A DNA stretch of 64,000 bases from Methanothrix harundinacea 6Ac (GCF_000235565.1 NC_017527.1:248001-312000), one strand, 5' to 3'. Shown: positions 9,953-18,973, counted from the stretch's first letter. Numbers and translations: made by a program. The notes: a model not told the origin generated them from the sequence alone.

Positions 9953-10612
9953 ATGGCAGAGATCATCGAGGGGATAAGCCCCACCAGAATGGAGCTCTTG
10001 AAGCTAGGGCGGAGAATAAAGCTCGCCGAAAAGGGACATAAACTCTTGAAAGAGAAGCGGGATGCTCTGGTCTCCGAGTTCTTGGATGTGGTTCAGAGGG
10101 TCCAAGAGTCGCGTGACAGTACTAATGAGAAGCTTGAGGCGGCTTTCAAGGATCTGCTGATGGCTCAGGCGGTGATGGGTTCCGACGCCGTATGGCAGAT
10201 CTCTCAGGTCACAGGCCAGGAGATAAAGATCGATGTGGACACGATGAACATCATGGGCGTGAAAGTTCCGATGATCGTCATCGAGGATGTCAAGAGAAGC
10301 ATGGTAGATAGGGGATACGGCTTTGCAGATACCTCTTCAAAGCTGGATGATGCATCCAGAAACTTCGAGGAGGCGATCGGTGAAGTGATAAAACTGGCCG
10401 AGGTGCAACAGAGCGTCCAGAGCTTGGCTAGCGAGGTGATCAAGACGAAACGGAGGGTCAACGCTCTGGAGTACATCGTCATACCCCGCCTCAAAGCCAC
10501 GGCGATTCACATCAGGATGAGGCTTGCCGAGATGGAAAGGGAGAACTTCACCCGTCTCAAGAAGATCAAGGCTGCCATCGAGGCCGGTGAGGAAGGGGCT
10601 GAGGCGGCCTGA
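9953..10612 (+). CDS. ahaD: A1AO ATP synthase subunit D (central stalk)
   Basis: The 219-residue central-stalk shaft. Two long antiparallel helices at both ends (MELLKLGRRIKLAEKGHKLL and EVIKTKRRVNALEYIVIPRL) form the coiled coil, which is typical of the family. It lies 35 bases after ahaB and is the last of the nine recognisable ATP synthase subunits. Confidence 0.95.
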   Translation: MAEIIEGISPTRMELLKLGRRIKLAEKGHKLLKEKRDALVSEFLDVVQRVQESRDSTNEKLEAAFKDLLMAQAVMGSDAVWQISQVTGQEIKIDVDTMNIMGVKVPMIVIEDVKRSMVDRGYGFADTSSKLDDASRNFEEAIGEVIKLAEVQQSVQSLASEVIKTKRRVNALEYIVIPRLKATAIHIRMRLAEMERENFTRLKKIKAAIEAGEEGAEAA

Positions 10613-10621
10613 GGTGAGGAG

Positions 10622-11008
10622 ATGCCAGTCATTACCCACAGAGTGAAGAAGATAATAGAGGAGATCGACGAGCAGAAGAGGGTGCCTTTCGACTTCGCTC
10701 TCCAAGGGACTTGCCATATCGACTATCTGATCGCCGAGGAGGATAAAAAGTTCAGGTCGGGGGACGCAAAGCCTGTGAAGATAAAGAAAGTGGCGATCCC
10801 CCGAAATACCATCCTGCTTATAAGCCCTTACGGGAGGCATGGGATAGGCCAGGTTATAAGCATCGGCGAGGAGATAGCGATGCCCGTCGAACTCGACCGC
10901 TCGGCAGATCATGCGCTATTTGTGGCAGGGGTGGACGGATCGGTCAAAAGAGAGGAGCTGTTGGGCGTCATGATGCTCATCCCCATAATCCCGCAAATAA
11001 GGAGGTGA
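10622..11008 (+). CDS. DUF22-like archaeal protein
   Basis: A 128-residue soluble protein starting 9 bases after ahaD with a GAGGTGAGGAG ribosome site, so probably in the same transcript. The central part (VKIKKVAIPRNTILLISPYG, then HGIGQVISIGEEIAMPVE) and the hydrophobic end are compatible with the archaeal DUF22 family. This assignment is from memory of the pattern. The function is unknown. The position suggests a link to the ATP synthase, but that is only context. Confidence 0.6.
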   Translation: MPVITHRVKKIIEEIDEQKRVPFDFALQGTCHIDYLIAEEDKKFRSGDAKPVKIKKVAIPRNTILLISPYGRHGIGQVISIGEEIAMPVELDRSADHALFVAGVDGSVKREELLGVMMLIPIIPQIRR

Positions 11009-11009
11009 G

Positions 11010-11429
11010 ATGGACCCGGAATCGAGGGTCTTCGCAAAGCTGGTCAGATCCCTGAACGATCACCTTCCAGTGGAGCGAAAGACCCTCAGAGAGCTCTTGG
11101 GGGAGGAGAAACCGAGAATCGTCTGTCGGGACGGATCCACCCACAGGATAAGGAGGGAGGAGCTCGAAACGATTGAGAGGATATCGAGATTGAAGTGGGG
11201 AAAGGAGGCCGATAAGTTGAAGCTCCCCATCCTGATCGAAATGGCTCCTGATTACGGCCGCTCTGCCGCCAGGATAAGAGGGCGGGTATACTGCGACATC
11301 GTCCAGGAGATCCTCAAGGAGGAGCGGAAGACCACGGACGAGATGGTGATATTCAGGCCCGATATAAGGAGGCTGAGACGCGAGCTGCCCTCGGCAACTC
11401 AGTACGCATTCATCATTTCCACGGTATGA
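11010..11429 (+). CDS. UPF0216 (DUF61) family protein
   Basis: A 139-residue protein with the pattern of the archaeal UPF0216/DUF61 family: HLPVERKTLRELLGEEKP near the N-terminus, CRDGSTHRIRREELE, KLPILIEM and a later GRVYCDIVQEIL. Biochemical function is not known. The ATG directly follows the stop of the DUF22-like gene and has GGAGGTGA immediately upstream, so the two are co-translated. Confidence 0.78.
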   Translation: MDPESRVFAKLVRSLNDHLPVERKTLRELLGEEKPRIVCRDGSTHRIRREELETIERISRLKWGKEADKLKLPILIEMAPDYGRSAARIRGRVYCDIVQEILKEERKTTDEMVIFRPDIRRLRRELPSATQYAFIISTV

Positions 11430-11443
11430 AGGAGGCGTGATCC

Positions 11444-11605
11444 GTGCATGAAGATTATTATCTTGAAAGGATGTTGAATAAGAAGGACGTTAGGGTCAAG
11501 ATCTATTTCATCATGTGGATCGCCTCGATATGTGCTACGATCTCGCTCTTCATCGGTGGCGTCTACATGGTCTATCTTGCGATCCGCTACTTCGGATTGA
11601 GCTAG
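11444..11605 (+). CDS. Small single-span membrane protein
   Basis: A 53-residue protein from GTG 11444 (8 bases after GGAGG) to TAG at 11603-11605. Residues 1-19 are charged (ERMLNKKDVRVK). Residues ~21-47 form one membrane helix (YFIMWIASICATISLFIGG and on), ending in YFGLS. It sits between UPF0216 and the next gene with 14-base gaps. Methanosarcina operons end with a small gene ahaG after ahaD; this could be its counterpart, but I cannot show homology. Confidence 0.7.
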   Translation: MHEDYYLERMLNKKDVRVKIYFIMWIASICATISLFIGGVYMVYLAIRYFGLS

Positions 11606-11618
11606 GCGGTGAGATGCT

Positions 11619-12011
11619 ATGGTCGAGGCGAGCGGTTATCTCTTTCAGGATGTTGAGTCGCTTCTGAAGAGGGCAAGAGAGGCGATGGCGGAGGCGAAGA
11701 TCAAGATTCAGGCGACTGGGGTTCACGACATATATCGGGGGTCTTTGAACAGCTCCATGCAAAAGTTGGACGAGATCTGTTCGAGGTATAGGGATGATGC
11801 CGAGGCATTCATCGTCAGGAGGAAGCTAGGTGAATTCCTGGAAAAGCTCGACTCTGGCGAGCTTGCTCCTGAGGTAGAAGAACAGCATTTGGACAGGATC
11901 ATTGACGAGGTTCATCACCTAGTGGAGTGGAGAAGGCTCTCCACGGCGGCCGGTCGCGACCTCTCCCTCAAATCGCGGCGGAGGACGAGGGAGGATGTCC
12001 AGAAGCGGTGA
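11619..12011 (+). CDS. Unassigned helical protein
   Basis: A 130-residue, mostly helical and charged protein with no recognised family. Features are a basic C-terminal tail (SLKSRRRTREDVQKR) and a central DEICSRYRDDAEAFIVRRKL segment. It starts 13 bases after the small membrane protein with GCGGTGAG upstream, so it continues the aha transcript. A competing ATG at 11614 opens a short frame only. Confidence 0.65.
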   Translation: MVEASGYLFQDVESLLKRAREAMAEAKIKIQATGVHDIYRGSLNSSMQKLDEICSRYRDDAEAFIVRRKLGEFLEKLDSGELAPEVEEQHLDRIIDEVHHLVEWRRLSTAAGRDLSLKSRRRTREDVQKR

Positions 12012-12107
12012 TTCTTGCTTCTGTGGCAGCTCATCGAAGGAGCGATCGAGCAGTTACGTTCCAGCAAGTAGAATTTCAATGATACATTGGGTGCGCGGGG
12101 CGGTCGG

Positions 12108-12281
12108 ATGAAAATGAAGCGCGATGAAAATATGATTATGTTCGGCATAGCGGGCTTAATAATGAGCTACATTTTATACATAAACGATCGCATATTATTA
12201 AGCGCTCTGGCTTTTGCAGCAACGGTCGTTATAGGCCTTATATGGGGGGCATTATTTCTAAGAAAGAAGAACCTGAGATGA
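12108..12281 (+). CDS. Small two-span membrane protein
   Basis: A 57-residue protein from ATG 12108. After a charged start (MKMKRDEN) there are two hydrophobic segments, ~8-24 and ~32-50, and a basic end LRKKNLR. An in-frame TTG at 12087 would add seven residues. No family is recognised. It is the last gene before the hairpin at 12319-12352. Confidence 0.55.
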   Translation: MKMKRDENMIMFGIAGLIMSYILYINDRILLSALAFAATVVIGLIWGALFLRKKNLR

Positions 12282-12318
12282 TGGACCCGTTCATGCTAAC
12301 CAACCTCTACCCAAATTC

Positions 12319-12352
12319 GGCGCTGAGGCGCGGGAAGCCCTGCCTCAGCGCC
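12319..12352. terminator. Hairpin between convergent genes
   Basis: GGCGCTGAGGC (12319-12329) pairs perfectly with GCCTCAGCGCC (12342-12352) around a 12-base loop. It lies between the plus-strand aha-side genes and the minus-strand acetyltransferase, so it may act for both directions. It also marks the GC step in the window. Confidence 0.6.
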
Positions 12353-12363
12353 TCTTCATACTT

Positions 12364-12885
12364 TTACACCGCCTCGTCGAACTCTCTTCGGTAGCTGGCT
12401 ACGCCGGAGGCGCCGACGATCGCCGTCTTGTTGAGGATCAGGATCATGAAGGCCTCGTCGGGGACCTCCGACCACTGGCTGTGGATCCCAAACCTGGACG
12501 CCCTCTCAAAGCCGAAGCGGGGGTAGTACTCCGGGTAGCCGAGGACGATGATGTAGGGGCAGCCCCTCTCCCTCAGCATCTTTATCCCGTTGTGGATAAG
12601 AAGCGACCCGATCCCCTGCCCCTGCCGCTCCGGGAGGACCGCCATAGGCGCAAGCCCCATGCCCGCCAAGGGAGGCGTCGCCCCTTCTCCCCCGATGGAG
12701 GCGGGGCTGAAGAGGATGTGCCCCACCACCTCTCCTCCTTCCTCCGCCACCAGGGATAGAAGGTCTCTACAGCTCTCCCGGAGCCTGTCGACGACTTCGG
12801 CCTCGGCCGGCTGGTTGAAGGCCGCCAGGTTGATTTGCCTGATCGCCTCGACGTCCTCGGGCCTCTCTTCTCGGATGATGATCAT
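12364..12885 (-). CDS. GNAT family N-acetyltransferase
   Basis: A 173-residue acetyltransferase of the YhbS-like GNAT group. The acetyl-CoA binding motif A is clear: LAPMAVLPERQGQGIGSLL at residues ~77-95, followed by VLGYPEYYPRFGFE, typical for this subgroup. The substrate cannot be told. It lies 69 bases downstream of the next minus-strand gene and may be the last in that transcript. Confidence 0.88.
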   Translation of the reverse strand: MIIIREERPEDVEAIRQINLAAFNQPAEAEVVDRLRESCRDLLSLVAEEGGEVVGHILFSPASIGGEGATPPLAGMGLAPMAVLPERQGQGIGSLLIHNGIKMLRERGCPYIIVLGYPEYYPRFGFERASRFGIHSQWSEVPDEAFMILILNKTAIVGASGVASYRREFDEAV

Positions 12886-12954
12886 TTAATTCACCTGGAC
12901 GGTTGGTTATTGAGAATCCTCTATCCTTCAGCCGAACTCGGCCATGCCGTCGCC

Positions 12955-13722
12955 TCAAAGCTCAAATGCCGGCTCCGCGGCCACGGATCCCAGCAGCTCC
13001 TCAGCCTTCTCCATCTCCTCCTCGGACCCGTCGACGGCGAGCCAGATGGACCCCTCGGCGCCGGAGACGCCCCCGGCGGCCGCGAGCTCCGCCCTAGCCC
13101 CCGAGAGGAGAGCGATCGCCTCGATCTCGGTGAATACCTCGCCGGGGACCGGCAGAAGCCGAGGCCCCTCGGCGCCGGGGGCGTTCAGCTTGTTTGCCAG
13201 ATCGTCGAGGTCGCCAAAAATCCGCTTCTCTAGGCCGACGGGAATGATTAGCCGGACGCGCCGCCCGACGACCGCCTGGATCGCAAGGCCGATGGTGCCG
13301 CCCCGGGGGTGGCCGATGAGGACGGCGGCTCTGTTGGACCACGGGTCGAGGGCGTTCGCCCCCTTCAGGATGACGTCCCCCTCCTCCAGGTCGTCGACGG
13401 CGTTGAGGATCGTCTTCCCCCGCTGCCAGATCCCCTTTTTGATGACGACGTCGCCGGGAAACTCGGACATGTCATGGAGCATCCCCGCGTCGTTTGTCGG
13501 CATCCACGGCGGGAGGGTGACGCCGCGGAAGAACCTCTCCTTCGAGAAGCCCTCGACCTGGCCGATCTTCGCCAGGATCTCCTCGGCGACGTAGCCGTTG
13601 GTCGTCCCGGCGATGATGACGACGGTTCCCGATTTCAGGGCCGCCTCGACGGCGGGGTGGGTCGCGAGGGCCTTTGCTATAAGGCGCTTTCCTGCTGCTG
13701 GGGAGAGGACGAAGGATCTCAT
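12955..13722 (-). CDS. Conserved protein of unknown function
   Basis: A 255-residue soluble protein. Visible features are an alanine-rich nucleotide-fold-like start ([20 protein letters not shown]), a GVTLPPWMP segment, [13 protein letters not shown], and a [11 protein letters not shown] stretch. I recognise no named family. There is no signal peptide. It follows the gene at 13777 by 54 bases on the same strand. Confidence 0.7.
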   Translation of the reverse strand: MRSFVLSPAAGKRLIAKALATHPAVEAALKSGTVVIIAGTTNGYVAEEILAKIGQVEGFSKERFFRGVTLPPWMPTNDAGMLHDMSEFPGDVVIKKGIWQRGKTILNAVDDLEEGDVILKGANALDPWSNRAAVLIGHPRGGTIGLAIQAVVGRRVRLIIPVGLEKRIFGDLDDLANKLNAPGAEGPRLLPVPGEVFTEIEAIALLSGARAELAAAGGVSGAEGSIWLAVDGSEEEMEKAEELLGSVAAEPAFEL

Positions 13723-13776
13723 GGAATCTTCTTATCATCCTGGAAAGAAAATTGTTTTGCTATGGGTGGCGCAAGG

Positions 13777-14154
13777 TCACCCATCGACGGCGTTTCTGAT
13801 GTTGCCGATGGCCTTCCGGTCGATCCCCCTCGGCGCCAGGTACCACCTGCCCTTATGCTTTTTCATGTGCTCCAGGGCCTCGGGGTAGCCGTCGAAGGAT
13901 AGACAGTCGCCGCTGTCGAGGTTGAGGAGGATGAGGGCGCCCCCGCCAGCCTCTCCCCGATCCAGGGCGGCCCTGAGGGCGGCCTCGATCTCCTCGCGAT
14001 GCCGGCTCCTCTTCCGCGACCCCAGGGCCTCCATCTCTCGGGCGATCTCGTCCTCGTCGACCTGATAGAGATCCTCTTCGGACGGCTCGGCCTCGGCGAG
14101 CTCATCTCCGACCTCTCTCCCGCCCTCATCTCCGCCTTCCTCTCTCCGCTCCAT
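13777..14154 (-). CDS. Unassigned acidic protein
   Basis: A 125-residue protein. The first ~45 residues are very acidic and probably disordered (EEGGDEGGREVGDELAEAEP). The C-terminal ~60 residues look folded: ALILLNLDSGDCLSFDGY, then KKHKGRWYLAPRGI. No family is recognised. It begins 18 bases after the 14173-14736 gene, so it is likely co-transcribed with it. Confidence 0.6.
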   Translation of the reverse strand: MERREEGGDEGGREVGDELAEAEPSEEDLYQVDEDEIAREMEALGSRKRSRHREEIEAALRAALDRGEAGGGALILLNLDSGDCLSFDGYPEALEHMKKHKGRWYLAPRGIDRKAIGNIRNAVDG

Positions 14155-14172
14155 ATCGTCCCTCCGACCTCG

Positions 14173-14736
14173 TCAGAGCTTCGCGGGCTCTCCCTCCCCG
14201 GCCGCCCAGCAGAGGTACTCCAGCGAGGGGAACTCGTGGATGGTGGTGGCGACGACCTTCCCGCGGCCTACCTTCCCGAGGACGAGGACGGGCCTCCCCT
14301 TGGCGTCCTTCAGAATCGTCTCAAACCCCTCGCCGGGGATGAGGTAGCCGTCGCAGTCGGCGGACTTCGCCCCAAATAGGCTTGAGGAGGGGTGGTCGGC
14401 TGCCGGGACGAGCTCCCAATTTTCGTATTCGCCGACGTACCGGAGGGGGATGGGAAGCCAGTCGTAGTCGTGGTCGGGGACCAGGGGGCCGAAGACGGTG
14501 ACGATGCCGCCCTTCTCCAGAAAATCCGCGATCCTGGACCTCGCGGCCCGGAGGGAGGAGAGGGCCTTCGAGTACTCTGGGTTAGCAAAGCCCGTGGGGA
14601 TGACGAGAACCCTGAACCGGGGTAGGAAGGGGCTTCCCAGGACCTCGGGCTTTACGAACTGGTGCTCCCTCCCCGCCTCCGCCAGGAGCTTCTCGAAGAG
14701 GAAGGTCTTCTCGCCGATGATCGCAATATCTGGCAT
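14173..14736 (-). CDS. GATase1-like protein of unknown function
   Basis: A 187-residue protein resembling class I glutamine-amidotransferase-like or ThuA-like folds: FRVLVIPTGFANPEY, then RIADFLEKGGIVTVFGPLVP, and near the end VLGKVGRGKVVATTIHEFPS. No catalytic Cys-His pair is obvious. It is the first gene of a minus-strand cluster and shares its upstream region with nikR. Confidence 0.55.
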   Translation of the reverse strand: MPDIAIIGEKTFLFEKLLAEAGREHQFVKPEVLGSPFLPRFRVLVIPTGFANPEYSKALSSLRAARSRIADFLEKGGIVTVFGPLVPDHDYDWLPIPLRYVGEYENWELVPAADHPSSSLFGAKSADCDGYLIPGEGFETILKDAKGRPVLVLGKVGRGKVVATTIHEFPSLEYLCWAAGEGEPAKL

Positions 14737-14911
14737 GCTAGAGGGACCTATTTTCCGGGTCGTCTAAAGCTTTACCCCTCGCCTCCGGCCTCTCCAGGTC
14801 CCGCCAGCCCCTCTCTCCTCCGATCGCCCCTTTTTTCTATTTATTCAGAATTGCTTCCAATAGATTTATTACTATATATGACTATAATCTCCTCCCAGAG
14901 GGAATACAATT

Positions 14912-15334
14912 ATGGAACAGGAACTCATGAGGATTGGGGTCTCTCTTCCGGAATCGCTCCTGACCAGGTTCGACGGGATCATCGAGCAGAGGGGCTACTC
15001 CTCCCGGTCCGAGGGGATCAGGGACGCCATAAGAAACTACATAGTCCACTACGAGTGGATGAGCGACGTCAAGGGAGACCGGGTCGGGGTGATCACCATG
15101 GTCTACTCCCACCACCAGCGAGGGCTCGTCGACGCCCTGACGAACATCCAGCACGAGTTCACCGACATCATCCAGTCGACCCTCCACGTCCATCTCGACC
15201 ACGACAACTGCCTGGAGATCGTCACCCTCCGGGGGGAGGGGCAGGAGGTCCGGAAGGCGGCGGAGAAGATGATGGCCCTCAAGGGCGTAAAGCACGTGAA
15301 GCTGACGACCACCTCCCTCGGCGCTGAGCTGTGA
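14912..15334 (+). CDS. nikR: Nickel-responsive regulator NikR
   Basis: A 140-residue DNA-binding nickel sensor. Residues 1-48 form the ribbon-helix-helix domain ([18 protein letters not shown]). The remainder is the ACT-like nickel domain, with H81, H92, H94 and C100 ([10 protein letters not shown]) matching the four known nickel ligands. The length is typical. No nickel transporter is adjacent in this window. A TATA-like run at ~14873-14883 lies upstream. Nickel is in high demand for coenzyme F430 and CO dehydrogenase. Confidence 0.95.
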   Translation: MEQELMRIGVSLPESLLTRFDGIIEQRGYSSRSEGIRDAIRNYIVHYEWMSDVKGDRVGVITMVYSHHQRGLVDALTNIQHEFTDIIQSTLHVHLDHDNCLEIVTLRGEGQEVRKAAEKMMALKGVKHVKLTTTSLGAEL

Positions 15335-15458
15335 GCCGCCCGGCGATAGCGGCCCGGAGGGAGATCGGCCGGGATCTATCCACCCCGGTCAACGGGAGAA
15401 CCGGGCGCTATGGATCCTCCCCGGCGGAGGGGCGGATAGAAAGAAGGGGGGCTCGCAG

Positions 15459-16151
15459 ATGATGGTCAGGGAGGACCTCTCCGGAATCCTCGTCCTCGAC
15501 CTCTTCGGCGAGGCGCGGATAGCGACCCGGCCGAAGGTCCCCGTCCCCGTTTACGGCGAGAGGATCGTCGATGGCCTCCGGATATGGGACCCCCACCGGA
15601 GCAAGCTCGCCGCCCTCCTAAACAAGAGCCTGCTGGCGGGGGGGCTCGCCGGCTTCGTCCGAGATCTGAACCTCTCCCCAGGATCGGCGGTCTTATACCT
15701 GGGCGCCGCCACCGGGACGACGGCAAGCCACGTCAGCGACCTCGTTCCCGACGGCCTCGTCTACGCCGTAGAGCTATCTCCGAGGGCGATCCGGGACCTC
15801 CTGGGGCTCTGCCAGGGCCGCGATAACATCGTGCCGATAATCGAGGACGCCTTCCACCCCGAGAGGTACGCCCCTCTCCTCGAGCCCGTGGACCTGGTAT
15901 ATCAGGACTTAGCCCAGAGGAACCAGGCGGAGATCGCAAACCTCAACGTCGGACGCTACCTGAAGCCTGGAGGCGCCCTCGTCCTGATGATCAAGGCGAG
16001 GTCCGTCGACGTGACGGCGGATCCGAAGGAGGTGGCGAAGGGGGAGGTGGCGCGGCTGGAGGGGGTCGAGGTCGTCTCCGTCACCGACCTCCGCCCCTAC
16101 CACCAGGATCACTGGGCGGTGGTGGCGAGGAAGAGGTCGGAGGTCCCATAG
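15459..16151 (+). CDS. flpA: Fibrillarin-like rRNA/tRNA 2'-O-methyltransferase
   Basis: A 230-residue methyltransferase of C/D box ribonucleoprotein particles. The SAM site is VLYLGAATGTTASHVSDLV, with YAVELSPRAIRDLL and the fibrillarin signature region VDLVYQDLAQRNQAEI. It acts with Nop5 and L7Ae and a guide RNA; Nop5 is not in the window. The start is one of two adjacent ATGs after a GAAGGGGGG site. Confidence 0.95.
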   Translation: MMVREDLSGILVLDLFGEARIATRPKVPVPVYGERIVDGLRIWDPHRSKLAALLNKSLLAGGLAGFVRDLNLSPGSAVLYLGAATGTTASHVSDLVPDGLVYAVELSPRAIRDLLGLCQGRDNIVPIIEDAFHPERYAPLLEPVDLVYQDLAQRNQAEIANLNVGRYLKPGGALVLMIKARSVDVTADPKEVAKGEVARLEGVEVVSVTDLRPYHQDHWAVVARKRSEVP

Positions 16152-16177
16152 GGGGACCTTCCGCACCCCGGGGTTTT

Positions 16178-16954
16178 TCAGCTGAGAAGCTCTCTCATCT
16201 CATTTCCGATGATGTTCGGCAGGAGCCTCACGTATCCGACGACCGGGATCCTGAACCGCGCGACCCCGATGACCCAGTCCTCGTGGACCGGCATCAGGTA
16301 GTTTATCCCGAAGATGACGTAGGTCTCGCCCCCCCTCCTCACGAAGACGTAGCCGAACTCATGGTCGAGGTAGGTGCCGTTCCCCACCTCCTCGATCAAC
16401 CCCTTCGCCATCTGGTCGTTGAAGTAGCTCTCCTTGACGACGCCGAGGAGCTGGCCTGCGTTCTGGTCGATCTCGGAGTTGTTGTCCCCCTTGGTGATAT
16501 AGCCGGCGAAGGGGGCGGCGGGGCCCCCCTCCCACATCGGCTCCCCCTCGTCGACCCATCGCATCGCCCGGTGGATGACGGGGGTGGCCTTGTCGGGGGG
16601 GTAGGGGCGCCGGAGGAGGACGTGAGCCGCCTGGTCGGCCAGGGTCAGCTTATCCTTGCCGTAGGGCCGGTAGAGGATGACGTTTCCGGGGTTGTTGAAG
16701 GTGGTGTAGTTCTCGGCCTCTCCCTCATCCCAGGGGATGACCTCGGTCCTGGAGGCCCCCTGGATCACAATGATGTCCCCGACCTTCATGTTGGGGTACA
16801 TGCTCCCCGACTCCACCGCCACCATGGGGGTCCAGACCCCCAGGGTCACCTGAGATAATATCGATATGCCGCCCACCACCGCGGCGACGAATATCAGATC
16901 CCGGATGAAGCCCTGGACCTGCCCCTCTCCCTTGAGCCACTCTAGAAGTTTCAT
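16178..16954 (-). CDS. Archaeal signal peptidase I (S26B)
   Basis: A 258-residue membrane peptidase that removes signal peptides. After one membrane helix (~18-40) comes the catalytic serine S51 in VESGSMYPNMKVGD. The archaeal Ser-His type is shown by H128 (VIHRAM) in place of the bacterial lysine, with D157 in ITKGDNN. The frame is open another 170 codons upstream into the divergent DP1 gene, but ATG 16954 gives the family start MKLLEWLKGEG. Confidence 0.92.
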   Translation of the reverse strand: MKLLEWLKGEGQVQGFIRDLIFVAAVVGGISILSQVTLGVWTPMVAVESGSMYPNMKVGDIIVIQGASRTEVIPWDEGEAENYTTFNNPGNVILYRPYGKDKLTLADQAAHVLLRRPYPPDKATPVIHRAMRWVDEGEPMWEGGPAAPFAGYITKGDNNSEIDQNAGQLLGVVKESYFNDQMAKGLIEEVGNGTYLDHEFGYVFVRRGGETYVIFGINYLMPVHEDWVIGVARFRIPVVGYVRLLPNIIGNEMRELLS

Positions 16955-17059
16955 CGGGCTGCCATATCGGCGCCCTAACGATATAACCGTTTTCGGTCGT
17001 ACCTCCTTTTGGGGCGGAGAGGACCCTTTATCTAAGGGCTCCGAAGATATGGACCTCTG

Positions 17060-18973
17060 ATGCGGGAGATCGTTAAGAGGTTCGCCGAGGAGGGGTACAT
17101 GATAGATCCGGAGGCCCTGGCGCTGATAGCCTCCTACCCCGGCCCCAGGGACGAGCTGGTGGAGGGGGTGATCCGGGGGCTCGACCCCACCACCCTGGTG
17201 GTGGGAGCCCCCGACGTCGAGCGGTGGACCCGATGGACCGATGACGTCGGGGGGGCGGGGTCCCTCCCCAAGACCCCGGCCCCTTCGAGGGGCGGTGGAT
17301 CTCTCCCGGAGGCTTCGCCGCCCTTCTCCAGAGAAATTCCCCCCTCCCCCCCGTCTCTGAGGGGGGGCGGGGATCTGCTTGCTGGAGCCTTCGCGACGGC
17401 CGGAGCCGTCGGTGCTCCGCCGTCCCCCCCTTCGGAGCTCACCACCCCTCAAAAGGCATCTCATCCGGCATCGGCCCCGGTGGTGGAGCTCTCCCCCCCT
17501 CCCCTCAGAGGCGGGGGGGGCTCTCTGAATCTACCCGCCACGGAGACGGGTGGCGGCTCCTTTGGACTGAAGGATGCCCCCAATCCGGGGCCGGAAGGAG
17601 GGTCGGGGGTGTTGAGGAGATCGAGCCCGATCCCCTCTGGAACCGAGGGCTCGCAAGTCATCGGTCCCGGTCCCGTCCCCGGCTCCGCAGCTCCTGAGGA
17701 GCTCCGCCTTCCCGGCCCTCCAGCCCCCCTCGAGGCCCTCAGGGACATCACCGGGAGGTCCACCTGCGTCGGGGAGTACCAGGACTTCGTCAGGTACTTC
17801 CGGGACCGGTACTCTCGGATCCGGGAGATCCTCGCGGGGAGGCTGAACGCAAGGCCGATCGAGAGCCTCGGGCGGGGGGACCTGGCGGGGAGGGAGATCT
17901 CCATCATAGGGATGGTGATGGAGGTGAGGACGAGCGCCAAGGGGAACAGGGTGGTGGAGCTGGAGGACCCGACGGGGATGGTGACGGCGATATTCCAGAA
18001 GGGGGTTCCCGGCTCCGAGGAGGTGGAGACCCTCGTCTCCGACGAGGTGGTGGGGGTCACCGGGACGACGGACGGGAAGGGGAGGTTCTTCGCCAAGGCC
18101 CTCCTCCGCCCCGACCTCCAGGCCCGATCCGCCGCTGCTTTCGGGGAGGGGGGCGCCCTCCTCCTCTCGGACGTCCACGTCGGGTCCACCTACTTCATGG
18201 AGGATGCCTGGGATCGGTTCATCGGCTGGATCCGCGGGGAGGTGGAAGACCCCCTGGGGATAGCATCGAAGGTGAAGTACGCCGTCATCGCCGGGGACCT
18301 CGTCGACGGGATCGGGATCTACCCCGGCCAGGAGGGGGACCTGGCCATAAAGGACATCTGGGAGCAGTACGAGAGGGCGGCGGAGCTGGTGGCCGAGATC
18401 CCCGACCGGATCTCGATCGTCCTATCTCCGGGAAATCACGACGTGGTGAGGCAGGCGGAGCCCCAGCCCGCCCTCCCCGAGAGGCTGCGGCCCCTCTTCA
18501 AAAAGAACGTCACCTTCGTCGGAAACCCGGCGTCCTTCATCCTCGGAGGCGTCGACTGGCTCGTATACCACGGCCGGTCGATAGACGACCTGGTCCTGAA
18601 GATCCCGGGGCTCTCCTACGCCGAGCCGGAGAAGGCGATGGTGGAGATGCTGAAGAGAAGGCACCTCTCCCCCATATACGGCAACCGGGTCTCCATAGCC
18701 CCCGAGGAGGAGGACCTCCTGGTCATAAGGAGGCCGCCGGCGGTCCTCCACTCAGGCCACGTCCACACCGTCGGGATGGCCCGCTACAAGGGGGTGACGG
18801 CCATCAACAGCGGCACCTGGCAGTCCCAGACCGACTTCCAGAAGAAGATGAACATCCAGCCCACCCCCGCCATCGTCCCCTACCTCGACCTATCGACGAT
18901 GCGGGCGAGGAGGCTGATATTCGCACGAACCCCCCGGGATGATCGGTCATCGGAGGGACCACTGCCGGCGTAG
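17060..18973 (+). CDS. polB: DNA polymerase D small subunit DP1
   Basis: The 637-residue exonuclease/small subunit of archaeal replicative polymerase D. Residues 1-55 are the conserved N-terminal helical domain. Residues ~56-215 are a Pro/Gly/Ser-rich linker with repeated PPLRGGG-type units. An OB fold follows, then a calcineurin-like phosphoesterase domain with DVHVGS (~371), GDLVDG, GNHD (~458) and GHVH motifs for 3'-5' proofreading. The large subunit is not in the window. It is divergent from the signal peptidase gene with 105 bases between. Confidence 0.95.
   Translation: MREIVKRFAEEGYMIDPEALALIASYPGPRDELVEGVIRGLDPTTLVVGAPDVERWTRWTDDVGGAGSLPKTPAPSRGGGSLPEASPPFSREIPPSPPSLRGGGDLLAGAFATAGAVGAPPSPPSELTTPQKASHPASAPVVELSPPPLRGGGGSLNLPATETGGGSFGLKDAPNPGPEGGSGVLRRSSPIPSGTEGSQVIGPGPVPGSAAPEELRLPGPPAPLEALRDITGRSTCVGEYQDFVRYFRDRYSRIREILAGRLNARPIESLGRGDLAGREISIIGMVMEVRTSAKGNRVVELEDPTGMVTAIFQKGVPGSEEVETLVSDEVVGVTGTTDGKGRFFAKALLRPDLQARSAAAFGEGGALLLSDVHVGSTYFMEDAWDRFIGWIRGEVEDPLGIASKVKYAVIAGDLVDGIGIYPGQEGDLAIKDIWEQYERAAELVAEIPDRISIVLSPGNHDVVRQAEPQPALPERLRPLFKKNVTFVGNPASFILGGVDWLVYHGRSIDDLVLKIPGLSYAEPEKAMVEMLKRRHLSPIYGNRVSIAPEEEDLLVIRRPPAVLHSGHVHTVGMARYKGVTAINSGTWQSQTDFQKKMNIQPTPAIVPYLDLSTMRARRLIFARTPRDDRSSEGPLPA
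17273..17530 (+). repeat. Inverted-repeat units inside the DP1 linker
   Basis: Three short GC-rich inverted repeats in frame with DP1, at about 17273-17307, 17345-17377 and 17494-17530, each encoding a PS/PP-LRGGG-type peptide. The arms are runs of C pairing with runs of G. They look like a small palindromic element that has inserted in a tolerant linker, or an expansion of it. Confidence 0.4.
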
